Source: Flavobacterium sp. J49
GTDB taxonomy: Bacteria > Bacteroidota > Bacteroidia > Flavobacteriales > Flavobacteriaceae
Direction of reading: 5' to 3'
Length of the DNA: 64,000 nt
NCBI RefSeq assembly: GCF_011742145.1
Contig: NZ_JAAQQU010000103.1
Location: 66,891-130,890 of the forward strand
Of this stretch, positions 34,896 through 42,988 are shown in pieces (the first letter of the stretch is position 1; every line of letters begins with the position of its first letter). Both the position numbers and the translations under genes were made by a program. The notes under the pieces are model-generated. The model was not told where the DNA came from and ran no database searches. It saw only the letters and a program-made list of their open reading frames with translations.

Positions 34896-35372
34896 ATGAA
34901 AAAAATTATTTTTCTAAGTTTAGTCTCCATTTTGATTTTTTCATGCAAATCAAAAAATTCTGCCACCAGCACTAAAATAGATTCGAAATCGCAAACTGCG
35001 ATTAAAGGTGAATGGGTGATATCCTCGGTTAATTATCCTGGTTCTGAAGTGATTAAAGTAACCTCATTTGACTTAGCGGATTCTAAATGTTTTATTGGAA
35101 GCAAATGGAAGTTTGTTTCGATGAGTAACAAAGGAAATATGGCTTTGAACAGTACGAGTTGTACGGCCTATTCCACACCGATTTCTTGGTTTATCAATAA
35201 AGAAGGCGAGTTCGTATTGAAAATTTTAGATGAAGCGAAAGCCAAAACAGTAAAATCCGGCTACGTTTTGAAAGTGGCCAACCAAACGGATAAATCGTTT
35301 CAGTTGATTGACAAAATCAATGTTGGCGGTACTTTAACCGATGTAGTATATCAATTTCAAAAAATAAATTAA
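34896..35372 (+). CDS. Lipocalin-like lipoprotein
   Basis: A 158-residue lipoprotein from the ATG at 34896 (MKKIIFLSLVSILIFSCKSK). Upstream in-frame codons precede the signal peptide and are rejected. The lipobox is IFSC. The mature domain (about 37-158) has the Bacteroidota lipocalin-like pattern: KGEWVISSVNYPGS, GSKWKFVSMSNKGNMAL, and a final VVYQFQKIN. It probably binds a small hydrophobic ligand or acts as a structural periplasmic protein. It is cotranscribed with the OmpA-family lipoprotein six bases downstream. Confidence 0.85.
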   Translation: MKKIIFLSLVSILIFSCKSKNSATSTKIDSKSQTAIKGEWVISSVNYPGSEVIKVTSFDLADSKCFIGSKWKFVSMSNKGNMALNSTSCTAYSTPISWFINKEGEFVLKILDEAKAKTVKSGYVLKVANQTDKSFQLIDKINVGGTLTDVVYQFQKIN

Positions 35373-35378
35373 CAAAAC

Positions 35379-36074
35379 ATGAGAAAATATAGCGCACTAT
35401 TATTAGGAAGTTTAATGATGGTTTCAACGGTGTTTACCAGTTGTGAAGCCGTAAAAAATACAAGTAATCAACAACGAGGAGTTGCGATTGGAGCCGTAGG
35501 CGGAGCGGTTATCGGTGGAATTTTAGGAAACAATATCGGTAAAGGCGGAAACGGTGCTCTTGGAGCGGTTTTAGGCGGCGTTATCGGAGGAGTTGCCGGC
35601 GGTGTTATTGGAACTAAAATGGACAAACAAGCCAGAGAAATCGAAACGGCATTGCCCGGTGCACAAGTAGAAAGAGTAGGAGAAGGAATCAAATTGACTT
35701 TAGGTGAGAATGCCGTGCGTTTTGATACCAATAAATCAAGCTTGACTCCAACGGCTAAGGCCAATTTAGACAAATTAGTACCGGTTTTCAACCAATATCC
35801 GGATACCAACATTCAAATTTACGGTTACACCGACAGCACCGGAACACCTGAGTACAACCTGACTTTGTCTGATCAAAGAGCGGCTTCTGTCAAAGCTTAT
35901 TTGTCGAGCAAAGGATTGTCTTCTACCCGATTTGTAACTACGGGTTTAGGGATTGCCGATCCTATTGCGACTAATGATACACCGGAAGGCAGAAGTCAAA
36001 ACCGTCGTGTAGAATTTGCGATTACAGCCAATGAAAAAATGATACAGGAAGCTCAAAAAGAGGCCGGAAAATAA
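35379..36074 (+). CDS. OmpA-family lipoprotein with glycine zipper
   Basis: A 231-residue lipoprotein: lipobox FTSC (about 18-22); a glycine-zipper segment (about 35-85, GVAIGAVGGAVIGGILGNNIG and GALGAVLGGVIGGVAGGVIG) that can insert in or span the membrane; and an OmpA-C peptidoglycan-binding domain (about 115-222) with FDTNKSSLTPTAKANLDKL, YGYTDSTGTPEYNLTLSDQRA and GRSQNRRVEFAI. This matches the YiaD/Pal-like architecture. The OmpA-C domain anchors the cell wall to the outer membrane. Confidence 0.93.
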   Translation: MRKYSALLLGSLMMVSTVFTSCEAVKNTSNQQRGVAIGAVGGAVIGGILGNNIGKGGNGALGAVLGGVIGGVAGGVIGTKMDKQAREIETALPGAQVERVGEGIKLTLGENAVRFDTNKSSLTPTAKANLDKLVPVFNQYPDTNIQIYGYTDSTGTPEYNLTLSDQRAASVKAYLSSKGLSSTRFVTTGLGIADPIATNDTPEGRSQNRRVEFAITANEKMIQEAQKEAGK

Positions 36075-36096
36075 AACTTTACTTTTTTATATACTT

Positions 36097-36128
36097 AAAG
36101 CGTTCATCACCAATGGGCGCTTTTTTTA
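36097..36128 (+). terminator. Terminator after the OmpA-family gene
   Basis: AAAGCGTTCAT and ATGGGCGCTTT pair with one mismatch per arm and are followed by T7. Confidence 0.8.
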
Positions 36129-36229
36129 TTTTCATTTTTTTTGAACAACATTTAACAAAACTTTTTGTTTAGTTATTTTTTAAAATAGTTAAACATTAAT
36201 AAATTTACATTGTATTTAAAACCTATACC

Positions 36230-36901
36230 ATGGCAACAATCAAACGCACAAAAGCAAAAAAAGAAGCTCTCAATGACGATGCTATCATCTCACTATACAT
36301 GACTGATGTTTTGGAAGCCAATGAAGAACCGAAAAACGCTTTTGTATTCTGTAAGAAGCATAATATTGAAGAAAGTGATTTCTACTCTTTCTTTGGTTCA
36401 CTCGACGCAGTAAAGCAGAGTATATGGGTCAAATTTTTTGAAAATGCCGTTGCGACCATTGAAAAAGAGGAAGCCTTTAACAGCTATTCTGATAAAAATA
36501 AATTGTTGACGCTAAATTTTACTTTGTTTGAAATCCTGACTTTGAACAGAAGCTATGTGTTGTTTACATTGAAAGAAAATAAAGAAGGATTAAAAAACCT
36601 CAAAAATTTAAAAGAGTTCCGAAACCGTTTTAAAGATTATATCGTAAATGAAATAAAGTCAAAACCCTCAGAGCCATTCGGGAAAGTGGCGAAAGTAACC
36701 GAACCCGTTTTCTCTGAAGGTGCTTGGCTTCAGTTCTTATTCATATTGAAATTTTGGATGGACGATACTTCGAAAGGATTCGAAAAAACCGATGTGTTGA
36801 TCGAAAAATCGGTTAACACCGCAGTTGATTTATTAGACACAAAACCGTTGGAAAGTCTGTTTGACTTAGGCAAATTCCTTTGGAAAGAAAAAATGCAGTA
36901 A
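36230..36901 (+). CDS. TetR-like regulator (C-terminal ligand-domain type)
   Basis: A 223-residue helical protein. The first ~60 residues (AIISLYMTDVLEANEEPKNAFVF, IEESDFYSFFGSLDAVKQSIW) have the order of a TetR HTH (a diverged recognition helix at YSFFGSLDAV), and residues 70-220 form the ligand/dimer domain. Families annotated as TetR C-terminal-domain proteins match this pattern. Its stop codon touches the ATG of the ABC1 kinase gene, so the two form an operon and it probably responds to a lipid or quinone-related signal handled there. The DNA-binding helix is weakly conserved. Confidence 0.8.
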   Translation: MATIKRTKAKKEALNDDAIISLYMTDVLEANEEPKNAFVFCKKHNIEESDFYSFFGSLDAVKQSIWVKFFENAVATIEKEEAFNSYSDKNKLLTLNFTLFEILTLNRSYVLFTLKENKEGLKNLKNLKEFRNRFKDYIVNEIKSKPSEPFGKVAKVTEPVFSEGAWLQFLFILKFWMDDTSKGFEKTDVLIEKSVNTAVDLLDTKPLESLFDLGKFLWKEKMQ

Positions 36902-38215
36902 ATGAAAACATTAGATAAAATTCCAACCGGAAAAATAGAACGGGCTAGTCAATTGGTCAAAACCGGAATCAAAGTAGGCGGAAATTACGTTGCTTATTAT
37001 GGTGAAAAAATTGTCAATCCGTCTTTGAATCGTGACAAACTCAACGAAAACAATGCCGAAGATATTTATGACGGACTAAAAAATCTAAAGGGAAGTGCTT
37101 TAAAAGTGGCTCAAATGTTGAGCATGGATAAAAGCATTATGCCTCAAGCTTATGTAGAAAAATTTTCGCTGTCACAGTTCTCGGTTCCGCCATTGTCAGC
37201 GCCATTGGTTCGAAAAACCTTTAAAAAATATTTAGGGAAATACCCCGAAGAGTTATACGATTCTTTCACTCCGGATGCTATGAATGCGGCGAGTATCGGT
37301 CAGGTACACAAAGCAACCAAAGATGGGGAAAAACTTGCTGTGAAAATCCAATATCCCGGAGTGGCAGATAGTATAAGTTCTGATTTAGCGCTGGTTAAAC
37401 CTTTTGCGATCAGAATGTTTAACATCAAAGGGAAAGATTCCGATAAATATTTTCAGGAAGTGGAGCACAAGTTGCTTGAAGAAACCGATTATATTTTGGA
37501 ACTAAAACAAAGCTTGGAAGTATCCGATTGGTGTAGTAAGATTGACAATTTGCGTTTCCCGAAATATTATCCTGAGTTTTCTTCGGAGAAAATTTTAACA
37601 ATGGAATGGATAGACGGTGAGCACCTTTCAGAATTCACCGCACACAATGAAGATAGGGTTAAAGGAGATAAGATAGGGCAAGCCTTGTGGGATTTTTATA
37701 TGTACCAAATGCACCATTTGAAACAAGTGCATGCCGATCCGCATCCGGGCAACTTTTTGATAGATGAAGACGGGAAATTGGTAGCAATAGATTTTGGCTG
37801 TATCAAGCACGTGCCTGAAGAGTTTTATGTGCCGTATTTTGAACTGGCCAAACCTGAAGTTATCGATAATCCGAAATTGTTCAACGAAAAATTATATGAA
37901 TTAGAAATATTGCGTCACGATGACAGCAAGAAGGAAATTGAGTATTTCACCAAAATATTCCACGACTTGTTGAGTTTGTTTACCAAACCGTTTCATGGTG
38001 ACTATTTTGATTTTTCCGATGAAGATTTCTTTGGTAAAATAGCCCAAATGGGAGAAGAGTTTTCCAAAGACACCCAACTCAGAAAAATGAACGGCAATAG
38101 AGGTTCAAAACACTTTTTATACATCAACCGAACGTTTTTCGGACTGTATAATTTGTTACACGATTTAAAAGCACGAATTGACACCAAGTCATTCGAAAAA
38201 TATATACCGAATTAA
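36902..38215 (+). CDS. AarF/ABC1/UbiB-family kinase-like protein
   Basis: A 437-residue atypical kinase-like protein. The N-terminal KxGQ-type motif appears as GSALKVAQMLSMDK (about 60-75, with Ala where Gly is usual). The alanine-rich nucleotide loop is NAASIGQVHKAT, the lysine is LAVKIQYPGV, the catalytic loop is HADPHPGNF and the metal DFG-like site is IDFGC. Family members support isoprenoid-lipid metabolism. It follows the TetR-like gene with no gap. Flavobacteria use menaquinone, so a role in ubiquinone synthesis is unlikely. Confidence 0.92.
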   Translation: MKTLDKIPTGKIERASQLVKTGIKVGGNYVAYYGEKIVNPSLNRDKLNENNAEDIYDGLKNLKGSALKVAQMLSMDKSIMPQAYVEKFSLSQFSVPPLSAPLVRKTFKKYLGKYPEELYDSFTPDAMNAASIGQVHKATKDGEKLAVKIQYPGVADSISSDLALVKPFAIRMFNIKGKDSDKYFQEVEHKLLEETDYILELKQSLEVSDWCSKIDNLRFPKYYPEFSSEKILTMEWIDGEHLSEFTAHNEDRVKGDKIGQALWDFYMYQMHHLKQVHADPHPGNFLIDEDGKLVAIDFGCIKHVPEEFYVPYFELAKPEVIDNPKLFNEKLYELEILRHDDSKKEIEYFTKIFHDLLSLFTKPFHGDYFDFSDEDFFGKIAQMGEEFSKDTQLRKMNGNRGSKHFLYINRTFFGLYNLLHDLKARIDTKSFEKYIPN

Positions 38216-38242
38216 AGATTGTTTATTTATTGGTTAGGTTGG

Positions 38243-38286
38243 TAAGAGCGACACTCCACGTTTGAGTTCTGTCGCTCTTATCTTTT
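38243..38286 (+). terminator. Terminator of the TetR-like/ABC1 operon
   Basis: TAAGAGCGACA (38243-38253) and TGTCGCTCTTA (38270-38280) pair perfectly over 11 bp and are followed by TCTTTTTA. Confidence 0.88.
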
Positions 38287-38298
38287 TAATAAACTTCG

Positions 38299-38306
38299 TA
38301 TGTTTG
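38299..38306 (+). promoter_or_regulatory. Promoter -7 box of the ABC ATPase gene
   Basis: TATGTTTG matches TAnnTTTG and lies only 16 bases before the ATG at 38323, so the transcript would have an almost absent leader. Confidence 0.55.
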
Positions 38307-38322
38307 CATACACTTTATCAAA

Positions 38323-39258
38323 ATGCTGAAAGTCCAAAACATTTCCTTTTCCTATAAAGAAAAACCCACCATTCATTTGCTTTCTTTTGAACTAATGAAA
38401 GGCAAAAACTTAGCGGTAATCGGCGAAAGCGGTTGCGGTAAAAGTACGTTGCTCAAATTGGTTTACGGCTTATATGATTTGGATGCCGGACATATTTTTT
38501 GGGACGATAACGAGGTTTTAGGGCCCAAATTTCATCTGATTCCCGGTATGGAGTACATGAAGTATTTGGCTCAAGATTTTGACTTAATGCCTTTTATTAC
38601 CGTGGCCGAAAATGTGGGTAAATACCTGTCAAACATTTATGCGGATAAGAAAAAGGAACGCATCGCTGAACTATTAGACATCGTTGAAATGACGGAATTC
38701 GCGTCAGTAAAAGCCCAATTTTTGAGCGGCGGTCAAATGCAACGCGTAGCTTTGGCTCGAGTTTTAGCTTTAGAACCCGAAGTGTTATTGTTAGACGAAC
38801 CGTTCAGCCATATCGATAATTTCAGAAAGAACAGCCTGCGCCGAAAATTGTTTGCTTATTTAAAAGAAAAACAAATCACTACTATTGTTGCTACTCATGA
38901 CAGCTCTGATGTATTGTCCTTTTCGGAGGAGGTGATTGTGATGCAAAATGGTCAAATCATCGCGACAGATTCACCAAAAAGTTTGTACCAAAATCCAACG
39001 AACAAATACATCGCTTCACTTTTTGGCGATGTCAATGAAATGAAGATTGGCGGGAATTTACAATACATTTATCCTCACCAATTAAAAAGGGTTCCGAAAT
39101 CCGAAATTCAAGTTGAAATAGTCAATTGTTATTACAAAGGCAGCCATTATTTGGCGGAAGCCAAACACAATAAGGAAATTATTTTCTTTGAAAATCAAAC
39201 CAATATTCCAATCGGAACTAAAATTTATCTCGAAATAAAAAACCCTGAAATCGATTAA
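38323..39258 (+). CDS. ABC transporter ATP-binding protein (orphan)
   Basis: A 311-residue ATPase: Walker A GESGCGKST (about 34-42), Q-loop near LAQDFD, signature LSGGQMQR (about 131-138), Walker B VLLLDEPF and the ATHDS switch. The C-terminal ~80 residues (YIYPHQLKRV, IEVEIVNCYYKG-like) resemble the TOBE-like regulatory domain of iron(III)/polyamine-type importers. No permease or binding protein is encoded nearby, so its partner lies elsewhere or it works alone. The terminator overlaps its stop codon. Confidence 0.9.
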   Translation: MLKVQNISFSYKEKPTIHLLSFELMKGKNLAVIGESGCGKSTLLKLVYGLYDLDAGHIFWDDNEVLGPKFHLIPGMEYMKYLAQDFDLMPFITVAENVGKYLSNIYADKKKERIAELLDIVEMTEFASVKAQFLSGGQMQRVALARVLALEPEVLLLDEPFSHIDNFRKNSLRRKLFAYLKEKQITTIVATHDSSDVLSFSEEVIVMQNGQIIATDSPKSLYQNPTNKYIASLFGDVNEMKIGGNLQYIYPHQLKRVPKSEIQVEIVNCYYKGSHYLAEAKHNKEIIFFENQTNIPIGTKIYLEIKNPEID

Positions 39259-39277
39259 TTTCAGGGTTTCTTTTTTT
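39240..39277. terminator. Bidirectional terminator
   Basis: AAACCCTGAAAT and ATTTCAGGGTTT pair around CGATTA with A and T tracts. It overlaps the end of the ABC ATPase gene and reaches the stop of the S9 peptidase gene. Confidence 0.9.
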
Positions 39278-41687
39278 AGTTTTTCAAATACTTTTCAAGG
39301 AATTGGTCTTGTTCCCAAAGCAAGTGTAAAATATTGTCTTTGGCGGCATAACCGTGACTTTCCTTCGGTAGCAAAACCAAACGAACCGGCGCACCCAAAT
39401 TCTTCAACGCTTGGAAATAACGTTCTGATTGCAGCGTAAATGTTCCGGGATTGTTATCGGCATCACCGTGAACTAATAATAATGGTGTTTTCATCTTATC
39501 GGCATTCATAAACGGCGACATACCGTTGTAAATTTCCGGTACATCCCAATAATTTCTTTGTTCACTTTGGAACCCAAAAGGCGTCAGTGTTCGGTTATAA
39601 GCACCGCTTCGGGCTATTCCGCAAGCGAATAAATTGGAGTGCGTCAATAAATTAGCCGTCATAAAAGCACCATATGAATGTCCGCCAATAGCGACTTTTT
39701 TGCGGTTGATGTAATCCAAATTGTCTACCGCGTCAATAGCAGCTTCCGCATTGGCAATCAATTGCGGCATAAAAGTATCGTTAGGTTCGGTTTTGCCTTC
39801 ACCAATAATAGGAAACGAAGCGTCATCTAAAACCGCATAACCTTTGGTTACCCAATACACAAACGAACCATAGTTAGGAAAAGTAAACTCGTTAGGATTT
39901 TTGTTGCTTTGTCCGGCGCTGTTTTTATCTTTAAATTCTTCCGGGTAAGCCCAAATCAATAATGGTAATTTTTCCGCTTTCTTAGTTCGGTCGTAACCGG
40001 CCGGCAAATAAAGTGTACCCGACAATTCGACACCGTCTTTTCGTTTGTATTTAATCACTTCTTTGTATACATTTTTAATACTTTCAAACGGATTTTTGAA
40101 GTTGGTAATTTGGGTTAATTTACCCGATTTGATGTTGCGGAAATAGTAATTGGGAAAATCGGTTTTGGATTGGATTTGTACTAAAACATCCCCTTTTTTA
40201 AAATCTTCTATCGATTGTAAGTCTTCTTTTTTGTCTTTAAACGTTGAAGTATACAAACGTTTAGATTTTAGGGTAGCCAAATTGAATTCATCTATAAAAG
40301 GAAACTGACCTTCTTTGGTGAATCCGTCACCAATCAGATACACATTGTTATTTTCGATAGCCAAAACAGATCGGTTGTATTGGTTGCGTTTGGTTTCTAA
40401 ATTTCCCGGATCACTATATATATCTTGTGAGTTTCGATCCATAATAATTTTTGGTGCTAATTTCGGATTTGAAGGGTTAAATAAATACGCTTTTTGATTA
40501 CGGGTGTCATACCAACTATCATAGGCAATAGCAGTTGTTTCGTTACCCCAAATAATGCCCCCAAATCGTTGTTGTGTTTTTAAAACCGAATAAGGTTGGT
40601 TATTAAAAGGTGCTTCCCAGATTAAAATTTCATCACGGAATTCAACTTTATTGGCCTGATCACCTTCGTCTAAAGCAACCACGTAAGAAAGAGTGGCCGG
40701 TTGGTCGGCTCTCCAGTTCATGCTTCTTTTGCCTTTTCTAACCGATGAGAAGCCCTTAGGAATCACTTCGCTCAAAGGAACTTCATTGACTGTTTTGATT
40801 TCTTTTCCGTTCAAATCATAAACAACTGATTTTTGCGGAAAACGGCTCAGCGGTACGATATAAGAATACGGTTTTAAAATAGTGGTAATCATCAAATAAT
40901 TGCCATCCGGAGAGAAACTTTCTCCGGCGTAAATGTCCGCCGATTTGAATAATTCTGTCTTTCCGGATAAAGAGACTTTATACAATTCTGAAGTTACTAA
41001 AGCATCAAAATTGGCTTCATCTGTTTTGTTTTTCAACAAATCCTGATAAGTTCTGTTTTGTGATTTTGATCCGTCGCTGGTAGAAACCGTTGGTCCTTTG
41101 GGCAAATCTTTTTTGCTGTCAATTAAAGTCGGACGATTTTTGGGCAGCATTTTAACCAAAAGTGTTTCATTGTCTTTCATCCAGCTGTAAGGACTGCCTA
41201 AGTTGGCATTCAAGTTAGCCTCTGTCACTTTTTTGGCGGAAGCCGAAACCACATCAATCACCCAAAGTTCAACACCGGTATTGGTAGTGTTGGTAAACCC
41301 GATTTTCTTTTCGTTTTGCGACCAGGAAATATTCGTGATTCTTGGATTTTGCGGTAAGCCGGAAACTTGAGTTTCCACTTTATCAGTCACTTTTCTCAAT
41401 TTCAAGTTGTTGATGTAAGTCACAGTACTCGAAATATTGGTAATGGGGTTGATTCGTAAACCGCCCAGACGCATTTCTTCCTGATTCAGGTCGTCGAGGG
41501 TTTTATAAGTGTTTCGGTAACTCAAAAGCATGTATTCTTTTTTAGAATCCATGCTTACCGATGGAGAGCGTTCATAATCGGCCAAAGCCAAAATTTCAGC
41601 TGAAGGTTTTTGGAAATTCAGATTCTCCTGTGCCATAGAAGAAAATCCCAATCCGATTAAGAATAGAAAGGTAAATTGTAGTTTCAT
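39276..41687 (-). CDS. S9-family prolyl-oligopeptidase-like serine peptidase
   Basis: An 803-residue exported peptidase with signal peptide 1-19. The beta-propeller-like N-terminal region spans about 25-540 and the alpha/beta hydrolase peptidase domain about 560-803. The catalytic serine is in GGHSYGAFM (nucleophile elbow GxSxG), the aspartate in LLVHGDADNNPG and the histidine in PKESHGYAAKD. Length and order fit the dipeptidyl/glutamyl-type S9 enzymes of Flavobacteria. It probably digests imported or periplasmic peptides. Confidence 0.93.
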   Translation of the reverse strand: MKLQFTFLFLIGLGFSSMAQENLNFQKPSAEILALADYERSPSVSMDSKKEYMLLSYRNTYKTLDDLNQEEMRLGGLRINPITNISSTVTYINNLKLRKVTDKVETQVSGLPQNPRITNISWSQNEKKIGFTNTTNTGVELWVIDVVSASAKKVTEANLNANLGSPYSWMKDNETLLVKMLPKNRPTLIDSKKDLPKGPTVSTSDGSKSQNRTYQDLLKNKTDEANFDALVTSELYKVSLSGKTELFKSADIYAGESFSPDGNYLMITTILKPYSYIVPLSRFPQKSVVYDLNGKEIKTVNEVPLSEVIPKGFSSVRKGKRSMNWRADQPATLSYVVALDEGDQANKVEFRDEILIWEAPFNNQPYSVLKTQQRFGGIIWGNETTAIAYDSWYDTRNQKAYLFNPSNPKLAPKIIMDRNSQDIYSDPGNLETKRNQYNRSVLAIENNNVYLIGDGFTKEGQFPFIDEFNLATLKSKRLYTSTFKDKKEDLQSIEDFKKGDVLVQIQSKTDFPNYYFRNIKSGKLTQITNFKNPFESIKNVYKEVIKYKRKDGVELSGTLYLPAGYDRTKKAEKLPLLIWAYPEEFKDKNSAGQSNKNPNEFTFPNYGSFVYWVTKGYAVLDDASFPIIGEGKTEPNDTFMPQLIANAEAAIDAVDNLDYINRKKVAIGGHSYGAFMTANLLTHSNLFACGIARSGAYNRTLTPFGFQSEQRNYWDVPEIYNGMSPFMNADKMKTPLLLVHGDADNNPGTFTLQSERYFQALKNLGAPVRLVLLPKESHGYAAKDNILHLLWEQDQFLEKYLKN

Positions 41688-41861
41688 ATGTTGTTGTTGG
41701 TTTAATGTGATTTAAAATGTTTGTCTAAAATAAAGTTTTCCGGTTACAATATTTTAAAGAATTTGTTAAACTTGGCCTTGGTCAAAGCAAATGAAAGATT
41801 AACCTTTTTTGTCAATCTGTAAATTAGAATCTAAAAATAGCTTTTAGAAATATAAGATTGT

Positions 41862-41869
41862 TAAATTTG
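41862..41869 (+). promoter_or_regulatory. Promoter -7 box of the KAS III gene
   Basis: TAAATTTG is an exact consensus match 30 bases before the ATG at 41900; the -33 region is not distinct. Confidence 0.6.
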
Positions 41870-41899
41870 CTATTCTCATTTTAGTAAATAAGCAAAAAT

Positions 41900-42907
41900 A
41901 TGTACCACTCCAAAATAACAGGCTTAGGTTTTTATGTTCCTGATAATGTTGTGACCAATGACGATTTGGCCAAAATTATGGACACCAATGACGAATGGAT
42001 TCAGGAAAGAACCGGCATCAAAGAAAGAAGACACATTAAAAGAGGTGAAGACACTACCACATCGATGGGTGTAAAGGCAGCCAAGATTGCCATAGAGCGT
42101 TCAGGTGTGAGTAATGACGATATTGATTTTATAGTTTTCGCCACGATTTCACCGGATTTCTATTTTCCCGGACCCGGTGTGGCTTTACAAAAAGAATTAG
42201 GATTGAAAACCATAGGCGCTTTAGATATCCGAAACCAATGTTCAGGCTTTATCTATGCGCTATCGGTAGCAGATCAATACATCAAAACCGGCATGTATAA
42301 AAACATTTTAGTAGTTGCTTCGGAATTGCAGTCCTTAGGATTAGATATGACGGATAGAGGACGTGGCGTTTCAGTGATTTTTGGTGATGGCGCCGGTGCA
42401 GCAATGATTAGTAGAGAAGAAGATGTAACCAAAGGAATCTTGTCGACACATTTGCATTCAGAAGGAGAACATGCCAAAGAGTTAGCGGTTTTAGCACCGG
42501 GTATGGGCGGAAGATGGGTAACTGATATTATCGCAGAAAATAACCCTGAAGACGAAAGTTATTTCCCTTATATGAACGGACAATTTGTATTCAAAAATGC
42601 GGTTGTGCGTTTTAGTGAAGTGATTAACGAGGGCTTGCAAGCCAACAATTTGCAGGTTTCTGATATAGATTTGTTGATTCCGCATCAGGCCAATTTGAGA
42701 ATTTCACAGTTTATTCAGCAAAAATTCAAACTGACGGACGACCAAGTCTTCAACAACATTCAGAAATACGGAAACACCACGGCAGCTTCCATCCCGATAG
42801 CTTTGACCGAAGCGTGGGAACAAGGCAAAATCAAAGAAGGTGATACCCTGGTTTTAGCGGCTTTTGGTAGTGGATTTACTTGGGCGAGCGCTATCATAAA
42901 GTGGTAA
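41900..42907 (+). CDS. 3-oxoacyl-ACP synthase III family protein (FabH-like)
   Basis: A 335-residue thiolase-fold enzyme that condenses an acyl-CoA with malonyl-ACP. The catalytic triad is complete: Cys114 in NQCSGF, His262 in IPHQAN and Asn292 in YGNTTAAS. The start ITGLGFYVPDNVVTNDDL and the specificity loop SPDFYFPGPG are typical. Housekeeping FabH is normally beside plsX/rpmF, which are absent here. This is therefore probably a second KAS III, for example for branched or odd-chain starter units or a specialised product; I leave the symbol blank for that reason. Confidence 0.9.
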   Translation: MYHSKITGLGFYVPDNVVTNDDLAKIMDTNDEWIQERTGIKERRHIKRGEDTTTSMGVKAAKIAIERSGVSNDDIDFIVFATISPDFYFPGPGVALQKELGLKTIGALDIRNQCSGFIYALSVADQYIKTGMYKNILVVASELQSLGLDMTDRGRGVSVIFGDGAGAAMISREEDVTKGILSTHLHSEGEHAKELAVLAPGMGGRWVTDIIAENNPEDESYFPYMNGQFVFKNAVVRFSEVINEGLQANNLQVSDIDLLIPHQANLRISQFIQQKFKLTDDQVFNNIQKYGNTTAASIPIALTEAWEQGKIKEGDTLVLAAFGSGFTWASAIIKW

Positions 42908-42925
42908 AAAGGAATTTCAATAAAT

Positions 42926-42956
42926 AAAAAAAGCCAAACTTTACGTTTGGCTTTTT
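42926..42956. terminator. Bidirectional terminator
   Basis: AAAAGCCAAAC and GTTTGGCTTTT pair around TTTAC, between the convergent KAS III gene and TonB receptor gene. Confidence 0.92.
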
Positions 42957-42988
42957 CATTAACAACTATTCAAATAATTTTGTGATAA

